This document shows positions 7,329-15,737 of a stretch of 19,120 nucleotides of DNA, piece by piece. Each line of letters opens with the position of its first letter. The stretch's first letter is position 1. The position numbers were made by a program, and so were the translations under genes. The notes beneath the pieces are model-generated. The model worked only from the letters and a program-made list of their open reading frames with translations, made no database searches and was not told the origin of the DNA. The DNA is taken from assembly GCA_028697515.1 (NCBI GenBank), contig JAQVEY010000003.1:1-19120 (forward strand), given 5' to 3'. The stretch is from Bacteroidales bacterium (GTDB taxonomy: Bacteria; Bacteroidota; Bacteroidia; Bacteroidales; ML635J-15).

Positions 7329-8420
7329 TTAATTACTTTTCATGATTATTCCACCAGCAATAATATCATTTTCTTCATAAATTACTGCAGATTGTCCTGG
7401 AGTTACTGCTGAAACAGGATTTTTAAACTCAATTTTTATTTTATCGCCATATTGTTTTACATAGCATTCTTCGCCTTTGTTGTTATATCTTATTTTGCAC
7501 ATAGCATCTTTTTCTTCATAAATATCTGGATATTTCATGAAATTAATTCTGTTAATCCAGACCTCAGTTTTTAGTAGCTGACTGCCATCTCCTAAGGTTA
7601 TAGTATTTGTGTCTGCATCAATGTCCAGAACATATACAGGGTAACCCATTGCAATTTCAAGTCCTTTCCTTTGTCCGATAGTGTAAAACGGAAAACCTTT
7701 ATGCTGACCGATTATTTTGCCTTCGATATTTACAAAATTTCCAGGTCCAGGCTTTTGTTCTATGTCCGGAATTCTTTCACGAAGGAATGTTCTGTAATTA
7801 TCATTAGGAATAAAGCATATTTCCTGAGATTCTTTTTTTTGAGCAAGATAATCATAGCTGTTTTTTATTGCAATTTCACGGACCTCGTTTTTTCTTAATC
7901 CTCCTAACGGAAATATTGTCTTGGCAAGATTTTCCTGTGATAACATCCAAAGAAAATAGGATTGATCTTTTAAAGTATCTACCCCTTTTCTTATAAAATA
8001 TCTGCCGTTTTCGCACACCACTTGGGCATAGTGCCCAGTTGCTAAAAAATCACATTTTGTTTTTTTTGCAATATTAAAAAGTTTACCCCATTTTATTGTT
8101 TTGTTGCATAAAACACAAGGGTTGGGAGTATTCCCTGACATATATTCGCTTATGAAATCTTTTATTACAGATTGCTCAAATTCATCTCTCAAATCAATGA
8201 TATTATGATTGATGTTTAATTTATCGGCAAGATTCTTTGCCATCATTATCGAATCAATATTGCAGCATCCTTTTTCTTTTTCATTACAAGACTTTAATAA
8301 CGAATCATAAGATATAAAAGTTATACCTTCAATAATGCTGTGGCACTCTTTTAATAAAATGGCAGCTACCGAACTGTCAGTACCGCCACTCATAGCTAGT
8401 AAGACTTTTTTATTTGTCAA
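7329..8420 (-). CDS. mnmA: tRNA-specific 2-thiouridylase MnmA (probable TTG start)
   Basis: This enzyme thiolates U34 of Lys, Glu and Gln tRNAs in the cytoplasm, using ATP and a persulfide sulfur donor. Seen here are the PP-loop SGGTDSS (residues 11-17), GCCNIDS, the NPCVLCNK segment with catalytic Cys105, GHYAQV, and SQEICF with Cys202, the second catalytic cysteine. The open frame extends to an ATG at 8531, but those 37 extra codons overlap the upstream gene and encode no MnmA sequence. The best start is TTG at 8418-8420. It gives MTNKKVLLAMSGG, the normal length of 363 residues, and leaves a single base after the preceding stop, consistent with translational coupling. The internal ATG within AMSGG would delete the first beta strand. 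Function is confident; the start is inferred. Confidence 0.93.
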   Translation of the reverse strand: MTNKKVLLAMSGGTDSSVAAILLKECHSIIEGITFISYDSLLKSCNEKEKGCCNIDSIMMAKNLADKLNINHNIIDLRDEFEQSVIKDFISEYMSGNTPNPCVLCNKTIKWGKLFNIAKKTKCDFLATGHYAQVVCENGRYFIRKGVDTLKDQSYFLWMLSQENLAKTIFPLGGLRKNEVREIAIKNSYDYLAQKKESQEICFIPNDNYRTFLRERIPDIEQKPGPGNFVNIEGKIIGQHKGFPFYTIGQRKGLEIAMGYPVYVLDIDADTNTITLGDGSQLLKTEVWINRINFMKYPDIYEEKDAMCKIRYNNKGEECYVKQYGDKIKIEFKNPVSAVTPGQSAVIYEENDIIAGGIIMKSN

Positions 8421-8421
8421 A

Positions 8422-9270
8422 TTATTCGAATTGTGTTTTAGGATTAGGACTTGGCTTAAAAAAATCAAATGGATTATCAAGAAAGTCCTCAGGCTGTTTA
8501 AACTGATCCTGATTTTCTTTTGCCCAATCAAGTTTATCTTGCCATTCTTTCATAATCTCTTCGTAATTTTCGGGACGATCCATATTATAATTAATGGTAT
8601 CACCTTTAGGTATTTCTGTATAGATTATCCAATCTCCGTGTCTTTTACCCTCAACAAAAGGTCCTTCTTCATCAACCAGACCTGTTGTAGCATAAAATTT
8701 CCAATAGCCATGTCTCGTACCATTAACGTAAGGTCCTTCTTCGATAACTAATCCGTTTTGGAAATATTTTTTGTAATATCCATTTAGTTTGCCATCTTTA
8801 TAATTACATTCCAATACTTTTGTTCCTGTTCCTGGATAATACATTCTTACTTCGCCTTCTGCTTTGCCGTGTTGATAGTTTATAACTGCAGAAAGTACTC
8901 CGTCTTCATAATATAAATACCATGTTTTGTGACGTTCTCTGTTCTCATCGTAAAAACCTTTTGTTGCTCGGTTACCGTTATCCCAATATTGTTCTGCAGT
9001 TGCACAGCCTTTGTCATCATAATTCAAAATAGATTTGATATTTCCATTGGGATGATAATACGTAAAAGTTCCAGTTGGTAAATCATTGATAAAAAAACCT
9101 TTGTAACGAATTTTTCCACTATCATAATATTTGACCCATTTACCCTGCTTCTTATTGTTAATATCTATATAATTAACAAGTGTATCACCTTCCATTTTAC
9201 CTACATTTTGGGATATAATCGCGGATGTGAAAATAATTAAGCAGAAAACTATTGAAATTAGTTTTTTCAT
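8422..9270 (-). CDS. Secreted MORN-like (YwqK-type) repeat protein
   Basis: A 282-residue protein with a signal peptide (MKKLISIVFCLIIFTSAIISQ). It carries about seven tandem repeats of roughly 20-25 residues built around patterns such as GKWVKYYDSGKIRYKGFF, GTFTYYHPNGNIKSILNY, GYWKFYATTGLVDEEGPF and GDWIIYTE. These are the Y/W-x-x-x-G repeats of the MORN-like family that annotation pipelines often label 'YwqK antitoxin'. No toxin partner is nearby, and the secretory signal argues for a periplasmic or surface beta-sheet scaffold rather than an antitoxin. The charged tail carries no sorting domain. It follows the FG-GAP gene by 10 nt and precedes mnmA by one base. Confidence 0.82.
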   Translation of the reverse strand: MKKLISIVFCLIIFTSAIISQNVGKMEGDTLVNYIDINNKKQGKWVKYYDSGKIRYKGFFINDLPTGTFTYYHPNGNIKSILNYDDKGCATAEQYWDNGNRATKGFYDENRERHKTWYLYYEDGVLSAVINYQHGKAEGEVRMYYPGTGTKVLECNYKDGKLNGYYKKYFQNGLVIEEGPYVNGTRHGYWKFYATTGLVDEEGPFVEGKRHGDWIIYTEIPKGDTINYNMDRPENYEEIMKEWQDKLDWAKENQDQFKQPEDFLDNPFDFFKPSPNPKTQFE

Positions 9271-9280
9271 ATTTAATGTT

Positions 9281-11071
9281 TTACATTTTAATAACTCTGG
9301 AATTATAAATTTTATTGTTTTTACTGAGCCTTACAAAATACATGCCTTTAGTCCAATTTTCTGTATCTAGTCTGTATGAATTATTAGTGATTGATTTATA
9401 AAAAATAATTTTACCTGTAATGTCGTAAATGTACAGATCAAACACTTCAGTTGATTGGAAATTTATCAAGTCTTTACAAGGATTTGGATATATTAAAAAG
9501 TCTTTTTCTTCCTGAGTATCTATAGCTTCTGGAATCCATTCAGGGGGTATGATTAGTCCATTTCTTAAATTATTACCTTTATATGTTCCATAGCAGTAAT
9601 GAGGGTTATAATCAATTTCGGGTAATTCAATAACATTAATATGAGTTGAATCTGTAGGGACCATATTTAGATCATAACTTAGTGCAATCAAATCAAGTTT
9701 TCCGTTTCCATTAACATCGCCAAGATTAATTCCGTTCATAAAAGTAAAACCTTGTACTTGAACAGGAAAGCCAGACATTTCAACAAAATTACTCAAATCT
9801 GTGTTTGCTGTATATGCGTGAATGTACCCATTTCCTGATTCATCTTTCATATTTGAACCTGTAAAAATGTATAATGTATTATGGTCAACGGAATACATAG
9901 CCGTAATAAAACCTTCAAGACCGTCAACCCTTTCGAATGGAAAACCTTCAACGTATTCTCCTTCTGGTGTAAAAGCATGAATTGTAGGGTATAAATCAGT
10001 TCCGTTAGCACCAGGTTGAGACATGAGATAAAAATCAAAATAATTGTGCAAACCAATTGCTGTTGGGGCACTATATGTCCAAGAATTGTCAACTGTTGGT
10101 ATTGGCCAGTTTTCATTTACATATTCACCATTTTTATTAATCGCATAATATTCTGGTAAATTACCGTGTGTTGCTCCAATAATCTTTATTTCTTCATTCA
10201 TTAGATTTGTAGATTTTTCGACACAAATAAGAGGTGATTGATATGAAAAACCTGTGTTCTCATTTGAAATTGGAAAACCATCAATCATATTACCATTAAA
10301 ATCATAAGCAAAAATTGAAGATGTGGAGCACATAACTATTAGACTATCAACAATAATGTCATCGCTCTGCCAATTTCTTAAATATGCTACTGACGGAGTT
10401 ACAGCAGGGGTTCCATCTAAAGTTAAAGGAAAATTTTCCGAATATGAAGTGCCGTCATTTTTTAAAACATGAAGTAATCCCGGATTTGGCGATCTCCTTT
10501 CAGCAACTATTATTTCAAGTTGTTTGTCATTATTCAGGTCGGCAAGTGCCGGAGCACAAATAATCCAGTGGTCGTCGAAATTTACAGGCCAACCAGGATA
10601 CGTATTTCCATTATGATCAAAAATATGAATTCTTCCATTTGCAGGAGAACCGCCTGTAACTTGCACAATTTCAATAAATCCGTCATTATTTATATCCGCT
10701 GCTGATGGTGGATAAATGGCAGTTCCAGTTAATGCTGCTTCCCAATATTTTTCGCCTGTTCCTGAATATGCATAAATTTTTGAATTAGTAGCAAAAATTA
10801 TGTCCTCAATATCGTCGTTATTAATATCCTGAATGCAGACCCCTCTCATATTTTTAAAACTCGGATTACATTCAAAAGCTTTTGGCCACGAAGTCAATTG
10901 ATTTTTTGTCTCTGATTTTAAGTTGTCGGTATTTAATAAAACAACTGGTTCTATATCAATTTTACCAAATTCGTTGCTGATAAATGCTCTATGATATTGT
11001 GCAAAGCAAGATAAATTAAAAATGATAGAAAGGAAAAATAAGATTGATATTTTTATTATTTGTGTTCTCAT
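9281..11071 (-). CDS. Secreted FG-GAP/VCBS-repeat protein with T9SS sorting domain
   Basis: A 596-residue protein with a signal peptide (about 1-25, ending CFAQ). Repeated calcium-binding-like loops of the D-x-N-x-D-G type follow: QDINNDDIEDIIFA (about 81-94), ADINNDGFIEIVQV (about 125), ADLNNDKQLEIIVA (about 177) and GDVNGNGKLDLIAL (about 450). Together these suggest a beta-propeller of the integrin-alpha/VCBS kind. From about residue 520 a Por-type C-terminal domain starts with IYPNPC and ends YNSRVIKM, marking it as type IX secretion cargo. The likely role is extracellular binding or scaffolding; no enzyme motif is visible. It is the first gene of the minus-strand operon, and the divergent gcvT lies 172 nt away. 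Confidence 0.88.
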   Translation of the reverse strand: MRTQIIKISILFFLSIIFNLSCFAQYHRAFISNEFGKIDIEPVVLLNTDNLKSETKNQLTSWPKAFECNPSFKNMRGVCIQDINNDDIEDIIFATNSKIYAYSGTGEKYWEAALTGTAIYPPSAADINNDGFIEIVQVTGGSPANGRIHIFDHNGNTYPGWPVNFDDHWIICAPALADLNNDKQLEIIVAERRSPNPGLLHVLKNDGTSYSENFPLTLDGTPAVTPSVAYLRNWQSDDIIVDSLIVMCSTSSIFAYDFNGNMIDGFPISNENTGFSYQSPLICVEKSTNLMNEEIKIIGATHGNLPEYYAINKNGEYVNENWPIPTVDNSWTYSAPTAIGLHNYFDFYLMSQPGANGTDLYPTIHAFTPEGEYVEGFPFERVDGLEGFITAMYSVDHNTLYIFTGSNMKDESGNGYIHAYTANTDLSNFVEMSGFPVQVQGFTFMNGINLGDVNGNGKLDLIALSYDLNMVPTDSTHINVIELPEIDYNPHYCYGTYKGNNLRNGLIIPPEWIPEAIDTQEEKDFLIYPNPCKDLINFQSTEVFDLYIYDITGKIIFYKSITNNSYRLDTENWTKGMYFVRLSKNNKIYNSRVIKM

Positions 11072-11099
11072 AATAAGCTCTTAAAATCAATTAATGGTA

Positions 11100-11107
11100 C
11101 AAAATTA
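11100..11107 (-). promoter_or_regulatory. Candidate -7 box for the minus-strand operon
   Basis: On the minus strand this reads TAATTTTG, a full match to the Bacteroidota -7 consensus TAnnTTTG, about 30 nt before the ATG at 11071. A matching TTTG at -33 is not clear; the nearest similar sequence is TTTA at 11132-11135, spaced a little too far. This is sequence-pattern evidence only. Confidence 0.35.
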
Positions 11108-11176
11108 ACAAAAACGCAATATAATTACACATAAAGTTTTTAATATAATTTGGCTTTATTAATATTTTTAAAATCA

Positions 11177-11207
11177 TTTTTTATATTTAAAATATTTTCT
11201 ACATTTG
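11177..11207 (+). promoter_or_regulatory. Candidate gcvT promoter
   Basis: TACATTTG at 11200-11207 fits the Bacteroidota -7 consensus TAnnTTTG exactly. A near -33 element, TTTT, lies at 11177-11180 with a 19-nt spacer. Transcription would begin near 11214 and leave a leader of about 30 nt, too short for a glycine riboswitch. Confidence 0.45.
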
Positions 11208-11243
11208 CTCGACTATACTTAATAAATTTAATAATTCTAAATA

Positions 11244-12365
11244 ATGAAAACAACAGCGTTTACACATCATCACATTGAGCTAGGAGCAAAAATGGCAGAA
11301 TTCGCAGGTTATAATATGCCTATTGAATTTACAGGAATTAACGATGAACATATTGCCTGCAGAGAAAAAATCGGATTATTTGACGTATCACACATGGGAG
11401 AATTCTGGGTTAAGGGACCAAAAGCTTTTAGTTTTATACAGAAAGTAACTTCTAATAATGTTGCAGATCTTTTCGATGGCAAAGTTCAATATTCATGTTT
11501 CCCTAATGAAGATGGTGGCATTGTTGATGATCTATTAGTTTATCGTTTCGATGAAAATAATTATCTCTTAGTTGTCAATGCAGCTAACATTGAAAAAGAC
11601 TGGAATTGGTGTGTGAAATATGCCAAAGAAATGGGGCTTGAAATAGGGGTAGAATTTCAGAATTCTTCGGACGATATTTGTCAGCTTGCAGTTCAGGGTC
11701 CGTATGCATTAAAAGCTATGCAGAAGTTGACATCTGAAAATGTTATTGATATGGAGTATTATTGTTGTAAACAAATAAGTTTTGCTGGCATTGATAAAGT
11801 TATTTTCTCTACAACCGGTTATACAGGTGCCGGAGGATGTGAAATTTATGCTTATAATAAAGATGCCGAAAAACTTTATCAAGCAGTTTTGGAAGCAGGA
11901 AAAGAATTCGGTATTCAAAATGTTGGTTTAGGGGCAAGAGATACGTTAAGACTTGAGATGGGATTCTGTTTGTACGGACATGATATCAATGATACAACAT
12001 CACCAATCGAAGCTGGACTTGGATGGATTACAAAATTTGTTGATGGCAATGATTTTACAAATAGAGCTTATCATGAAAAACTTAAAGCAGAAGGTGTGTC
12101 AAAATCGCTTAAAGGATTTGAAATGATTGACAGAGGTATTCCTCGTCAACATTATCCAGTTTATGATGCAAATGGTAATCAAATAGGTGAAGTTACCTCA
12201 GGTACGATGTCACCAATGATGAAAATCGGTATTGGTATGGCTTATGTTGCTAAAGGTTTCGGTAAGGAAGGAGCAGAAATTTATATTGGAATTCGTGACA
12301 AAAAACTGAAGGCAAAAATTGTTAAAACTCCAATATTTAAAGGCCAAAAACCAACAGTAAAATAG
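11244..12365 (+). CDS. gcvT: Aminomethyltransferase (glycine cleavage system T-protein)
   Basis: A 373-residue cytoplasmic enzyme of normal family length. It takes the aminomethyl group from lipoylated H-protein, passes the methylene to tetrahydrofolate and releases ammonia. Visible landmarks are GLFDVSHMGEF (about 44-54), the GGIVDDLLVYRF segment whose Asp95-Asp96 pair holds the catalytic aspartate, LLVVNAANIEKDW, the folate-site stretch GLGARDTLRLEMGFCLYGHD, and the C-terminal barrel motif GEVTSGTMSPMMKIGIGMAYV. It has its own promoter candidate and terminator and appears monocistronic; gcvH and gcvP are not in the window. It is divergent from the surface-protein operon. Confidence 0.96.
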   Translation: MKTTAFTHHHIELGAKMAEFAGYNMPIEFTGINDEHIACREKIGLFDVSHMGEFWVKGPKAFSFIQKVTSNNVADLFDGKVQYSCFPNEDGGIVDDLLVYRFDENNYLLVVNAANIEKDWNWCVKYAKEMGLEIGVEFQNSSDDICQLAVQGPYALKAMQKLTSENVIDMEYYCCKQISFAGIDKVIFSTTGYTGAGGCEIYAYNKDAEKLYQAVLEAGKEFGIQNVGLGARDTLRLEMGFCLYGHDINDTTSPIEAGLGWITKFVDGNDFTNRAYHEKLKAEGVSKSLKGFEMIDRGIPRQHYPVYDANGNQIGEVTSGTMSPMMKIGIGMAYVAKGFGKEGAEIYIGIRDKKLKAKIVKTPIFKGQKPTVK

Positions 12366-12387
12366 ATTAAATTTATGATATATCATG

Positions 12388-12417
12388 AGCCACGTAGTCT
12401 AACTATGTGGCTTTTTT
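12388..12417 (+). terminator. Intrinsic terminator of gcvT
   Basis: AGCCACGTAG (12388-12397) pairs with CTATGTGGCT (12403-12412) around a 5-nt loop with one G-T pair, followed immediately by a run of T to 12417. It lies 22 nt past the gcvT stop codon. Confidence 0.88.
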
Positions 12418-12536
12418 ATTTTACTACTTAGACACATAGAATGATTTTTATTTTCTCTGTCCATTTAAGGTTATTTTTTTGTAGTGCAACTTCGTCTATA
12501 TATGAGTAAATCTTTTAAATCACAAAGTCTAAAATC

Positions 12537-12568
12537 ATTGTATTATTAAATTAAAAAATATAAATTTG
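12537..12568 (+). promoter_or_regulatory. Candidate promoter of the FAH-family gene
   Basis: TAAATTTG (12561-12568) matches TAnnTTTG. ATTG at 12537-12540, one mismatch from TTTG, lies 20 nt upstream. The predicted start near 12575 leaves a leader of about 57 nt. Nothing else of note was seen in the 12418-12631 spacer. Confidence 0.4.
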
Positions 12569-12631
12569 TTCCCTATGATTATTCAATAATCTGAATTGTT
12601 GATGTAAGAAGTCGGTAAAAATAATAAATAA

Positions 12632-13243
12632 ATGAAAATAATCTGTATAGGACACAATTACAAAAAGCATATCGAAGAATTAAACTCTCCATACCCTGAC
12701 AAGCCTGTATTTTTTCTTAAACCCGATTCGAGTTTGCTAAAAAACAATAAGGATTTCTATTTGCCTGATTTTTCCACTGATTTGCAATATGAACTTGAGG
12801 TAGTGCTACATATAAATCGCTTAGGAAAACACATTGATAAGAAATTTGCTTCACGATATTATGATTCAATAGGCTTGGGGATAGATTTTACAGCTCGTGA
12901 TTTGCAAAAAAAATGTAAAGACAAAGGTTTGCCTTGGGAAATTGCAAAATCATTTGATGGATCTGCAGTTATATCCGAGTTTATTCCAGTAGAAAAATTC
13001 AAAGAACTAAATAACTTGAATTTTATTTTATTTAAAAATGGGAATGAGGTTCAAAATGGAAATACAAATGATATGATATTTTCATTTGACATTATAATTG
13101 AATATGTTTCTAAATTTATGACACTAAAAACTGGCGATATAATTTATACTGGAACTCCATCTGGTGTTGGAAGAGTTAACATTAACGATCGACTAATCGG
13201 CTTGCTTGATGGTCATGAATTAATCAATATGAAAATAAAATAA
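12632..13243 (+). CDS. Fumarylacetoacetate hydrolase-family protein
   Basis: A 203-residue cytoplasmic protein matching the short FAH fold (YcgM/FAHD1 size). It shows GHNYKKHIEEL at the N-terminus, FFLKPDSSLL, the metal-ligand glutamates in YELEVVLHI (Glu54 and Glu56), the third ligand Asp85 in GIDFTARD, the AKSFDGSAVI lysine segment, and TGTPSGVGRV near the C-terminus. Members hydrolyse or decarboxylate 2-oxo or acylpyruvate compounds (acylpyruvate hydrolase, oxaloacetate decarboxylase, 2-hydroxyhepta-2,4-dienedioate isomerase). The exact substrate cannot be told from sequence. It is a single gene 96 nt upstream of pta with no strong terminator between, so partial read-through into pta-ackA is possible. 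Confidence 0.9.
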   Translation: MKIICIGHNYKKHIEELNSPYPDKPVFFLKPDSSLLKNNKDFYLPDFSTDLQYELEVVLHINRLGKHIDKKFASRYYDSIGLGIDFTARDLQKKCKDKGLPWEIAKSFDGSAVISEFIPVEKFKELNNLNFILFKNGNEVQNGNTNDMIFSFDIIIEYVSKFMTLKTGDIIYTGTPSGVGRVNINDRLIGLLDGHELINMKIK

Positions 13244-13258
13244 AAATATTTGAAAATA

Positions 13259-13292
13259 TTTGAATTATATTAAAATAGAATTATTATTTTTG
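13259..13292 (+). promoter_or_regulatory. Candidate pta-ackA promoter
   Basis: TTTG at 13259-13262 and TATTTTTG at 13285-13292 match both Bacteroidota promoter elements, with a 22-nt spacer slightly longer than usual. Transcription would start near 13299, giving a leader of about 40 nt. Confidence 0.45.
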
Positions 13293-13339
13293 GTAGGACT
13301 TACAAGTTATCATAACATTATTTAAATTTTTACACAAAC

Positions 13340-14347
13340 ATGGATATAATCAGCAGAATTAAAGAAAGTGCAAAGAAGCACAACATGAGAATTGTTTTAC
13401 CTGAAGGCACTGAAGTTAGAACATTAAAAGCGGCAGATCAAATTATTGCGGAAGGTTTAGCACAGATTATACTAATCGGTAATCCTTTGTCAATTATGTC
13501 ACTTGCAAAAGAAAATAGCTTAAACAATATTGAGAAGGCTAAAATCGTCAATCCCGAGCAATTCGATAGAATGGATAAGTATATTGAAATGCTTGTCGAA
13601 ATTCGTAAATCAAAGGGATTGAGTAGGGAAGAAGCAGCAAAGCTTTTACTGGATCCACTTTACTTGGCAGTAATGATGATTAAAGCAGGAGATGCTGATG
13701 GCGAAGTTGCAGGAGCTGATAATGCAACAGGAGATGTGTTAAGACCTGCTTTTCAAATTGTTAAAACTTTACCTGGAATAAGTGTTGTGTCAGGAGCATT
13801 TTTTATGATTCTAAATGACAAACAGTTTGGCGAAGACGGGATAATTGTTTTTGCAGATTGTGCAGTTCATCCAAATCCAACTGCTCGTGAACTTGCTGAA
13901 ATTGCAGTTGCTTCGGGTCATACTACAAGAGCTATTGCAGGATTTGAGCCAAGAATAGCATTGTTAAGTTTTTCAACCAAGGGTAGTGCGAAACATGAAA
14001 TGGTTGATAAAGTTGTTCAAGCAACTATGATGGCAAGAGAAATGGCTCCAGATATGATGATAGAAGGAGAATTACAGAGTGATGCAGCAATTATTCCTGA
14101 AATAGGACAAAAGAAAGCTCCTGGAAGTAAAATCGCAGGATGTGCAAATGTGCTTATTTTTCCGACACTTGAAACTGGAAATATCGCTTATAAGCTTGTT
14201 CAACGAATGGCTCATGCAGAAGCAATTGGTCCTGTATTACAGGGTATGGCTGCTCCTATCAATGATTTGTCTAGAGGTTGTTCCGTAAGTGATATTGTTA
14301 ATCTTGTTGCAATTACAGCTAATCAGGCAGCAGGAATGAAAAAGTAA
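13340..14347 (+). CDS. pta: Phosphate acetyltransferase
   Basis: A 335-residue single-domain enzyme of the PTA/PTB family, without the N-terminal regulatory domain of the long enterobacterial Pta. It interconverts acetyl-CoA and acetyl phosphate in the cytoplasm. Landmarks are MRIVLPEGTEVRTLKAAD at the N-terminus, GEVAGADNATGDVLRPAFQI, FFMILNDKQFGEDGIIVFAD, VHPNPTARELAEIA, the active-site region IEGELQSDAAIIPEIGQKKAPGSK (described in part) and the C-terminal FPTLETGNIAYKLVQR. It is 29 nt upstream of ackA, forming the classic acetate-producing pair. It is clearly distinct from the second acyltransferase at 15738, which is shorter and of the butyryl type. Confidence 0.95.
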   Translation: MDIISRIKESAKKHNMRIVLPEGTEVRTLKAADQIIAEGLAQIILIGNPLSIMSLAKENSLNNIEKAKIVNPEQFDRMDKYIEMLVEIRKSKGLSREEAAKLLLDPLYLAVMMIKAGDADGEVAGADNATGDVLRPAFQIVKTLPGISVVSGAFFMILNDKQFGEDGIIVFADCAVHPNPTARELAEIAVASGHTTRAIAGFEPRIALLSFSTKGSAKHEMVDKVVQATMMAREMAPDMMIEGELQSDAAIIPEIGQKKAPGSKIAGCANVLIFPTLETGNIAYKLVQRMAHAEAIGPVLQGMAAPINDLSRGCSVSDIVNLVAITANQAAGMKK

Positions 14348-14376
14348 CCTAATTATAATTTAATAAAATAGATAAA

Positions 14377-15582
14377 ATGAATGTATTAGTTCTGAATTGT
14401 GGAAGTTCTTCAATTAAGTATCAACTTCTTGATATGATTGATAATCCTGAAGTTAAAGCAAAAGGAATTGTTGAAAGAATTGGTTTGCCAATGGGCGTAT
14501 TGTCACATAAAAATAATCGTGATGATAAGTTTGAAACAGAATTGCCCGTGCCTAACCATACGGTAGGTATTAAATTGGTAATGGAAGCTCTGTTAGATAA
14601 AAAACATGGCGTTATTAATTCAGTTGATGAAATAAAAGCTGTAGGACACAGAGTTGCCCATGGCGGTGAATATTTTACCGAAAGCGCGAGGCTAGATGCT
14701 GATGCAATTGCTAAAATTGAATCAATATGTGATTTAGCACCTCTTCATAATCCCGCTCACTTGTTGGGTATGAGAGCTATTTTGGATGTATTGCCTAATG
14801 TTCCACAAACTGCTGTATTTGATACCTCTTTCCATCAGACTATGCCAGCTAGTGCATATATGTATCCTCTACCTTATAAAATGTACGAACAATACAAGCT
14901 TCGTCGTTATGGATTTCATGGAACTAGTCATAAATTTGTTGCTGAAAAAGCTTGTAATATATTAAATTGGAATATTGAAGAAAAGAAAATTATTACCTGC
15001 CATCTTGGAAACGGAGCTTCAATTACAGCTATTAAATATGGTAAGTCTGTTGATACATCTATGGGATTTACACCTGTTGAAGGTCTTATGATGGGAACAA
15101 GAACCGGAGATCTTGACCTCGGAGCACTTTTGTTTATAATGGAAAAAGAAAAGTTAAGTGTGTCTGAAGCAAATTCATTTATTAATAAAAAGTGCGGTTC
15201 AAATGGTTTCTCTGAATTGTCATCAGATATGAGGGATCTTGAAGCTGCTTCAAATGCAGGCAATGAAAGAGCTAAATTGACTCTGGATATGTATGCTCAT
15301 AGAGTTAAAAAGTATATTGGTGCATATTCTGCTGTTATGAACGGTGTTGATTTAATTATTATGACTGGGGGTATAGGTGAAAACTCCTGTCATACACGTA
15401 AGTTAGTATTTAATGATATGGATTATTTAGGAATTAAATTTAATTTTGAAAAAAATGAAGGTTTAAGAGCTAAAGATGAGCTAATAACTTATGAAGATTC
15501 CAAAGTCAAAGTTATGACAATAACAACTAATGAAGAATTAGTCATTGCAATGGATACAAAGAGAATTGTTTTCGGAGCTTAA
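14377..15582 (+). CDS. ackA: Acetate kinase
   Basis: A 401-residue enzyme of the ASKHA fold, full length for the family. It converts acetyl phosphate plus ADP to acetate plus ATP. Visible signatures are VLVLNCGSSSIKYQL at the N-terminus, GHRVAHGGEYF, VFDTSFHQTMP, RRYGFHGTSHKFVAEKA, the nucleotide-binding HLGNGASITAI, DTSMGFTPVEGLMMGTRTGD (first acetate-kinase signature region), and TGGIGENS near the C-terminus. It is co-transcribed with pta and closed by a strong terminator at 15602, which separates this acetate unit from the following butyrate-type unit. Confidence 0.97.
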   Translation: MNVLVLNCGSSSIKYQLLDMIDNPEVKAKGIVERIGLPMGVLSHKNNRDDKFETELPVPNHTVGIKLVMEALLDKKHGVINSVDEIKAVGHRVAHGGEYFTESARLDADAIAKIESICDLAPLHNPAHLLGMRAILDVLPNVPQTAVFDTSFHQTMPASAYMYPLPYKMYEQYKLRRYGFHGTSHKFVAEKACNILNWNIEEKKIITCHLGNGASITAIKYGKSVDTSMGFTPVEGLMMGTRTGDLDLGALLFIMEKEKLSVSEANSFINKKCGSNGFSELSSDMRDLEAASNAGNERAKLTLDMYAHRVKKYIGAYSAVMNGVDLIIMTGGIGENSCHTRKLVFNDMDYLGIKFNFEKNEGLRAKDELITYEDSKVKVMTITTNEELVIAMDTKRIVFGA

Positions 15583-15601
15583 ACTTTTGATATAGTATTT
15601 T

Positions 15602-15627
15602 AAAGCACTGTATTTACAGTGCTTTTT
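15602..15627 (+). terminator. Intrinsic terminator of pta-ackA
   Basis: AAAGCACTGTA (15602-15612) and TACAGTGCTTT (15615-15625) form a perfect 11-bp stem with a 2-nt minimal gap, which would open to a small loop, followed by further T residues. It lies 19 nt past the ackA stop. Confidence 0.9.
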
Positions 15628-15686
15628 CTGTTTTTCAAATTTGTTTGAAGATTTGAATATTTTTTCTAAAAAATCCCTAGTTTTTT

Positions 15687-15716
15687 TTTGAAATTAGACA
15701 TTTTATATTACTTTAG
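15687..15716 (+). promoter_or_regulatory. Candidate ptb-buk promoter
   Basis: TTTG at 15687-15690 is followed after 18 nt by TACTTTAG at 15709-15716, one mismatch from TAnnTTTG. The predicted start near 15723 gives a leader of about 15 nt. Together with the upstream terminator this suggests that ptb-buk is transcribed separately from pta-ackA. Confidence 0.42.
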
Positions 15717-15737
15717 CGTTGCTATTTAAAAATTGAA

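Noticed and set aside
8335..8751. 138-codon plus-strand frame across mnmA and the MORN-like gene
   Set aside because: It is antisense to two supported genes, its translation is low-complexity and it has no domain or promoter of its own.
8422..9270. YwqK-type antitoxin of a toxin-antitoxin pair
   Set aside because: The protein has a signal peptide and there is no toxin gene next to it; the pipeline label reflects repeat similarity only.
11108..11243. Glycine riboswitch upstream of gcvT
   Set aside because: The leader predicted from the promoter candidate is only about 30 nt and the region is AT-rich without paired aptamer helices.
14928..15263. 111-codon antisense frame within ackA
   Set aside because: It lies wholly opposite a well-conserved acetate kinase gene, shows no recognisable domain and is a reading-frame shadow.
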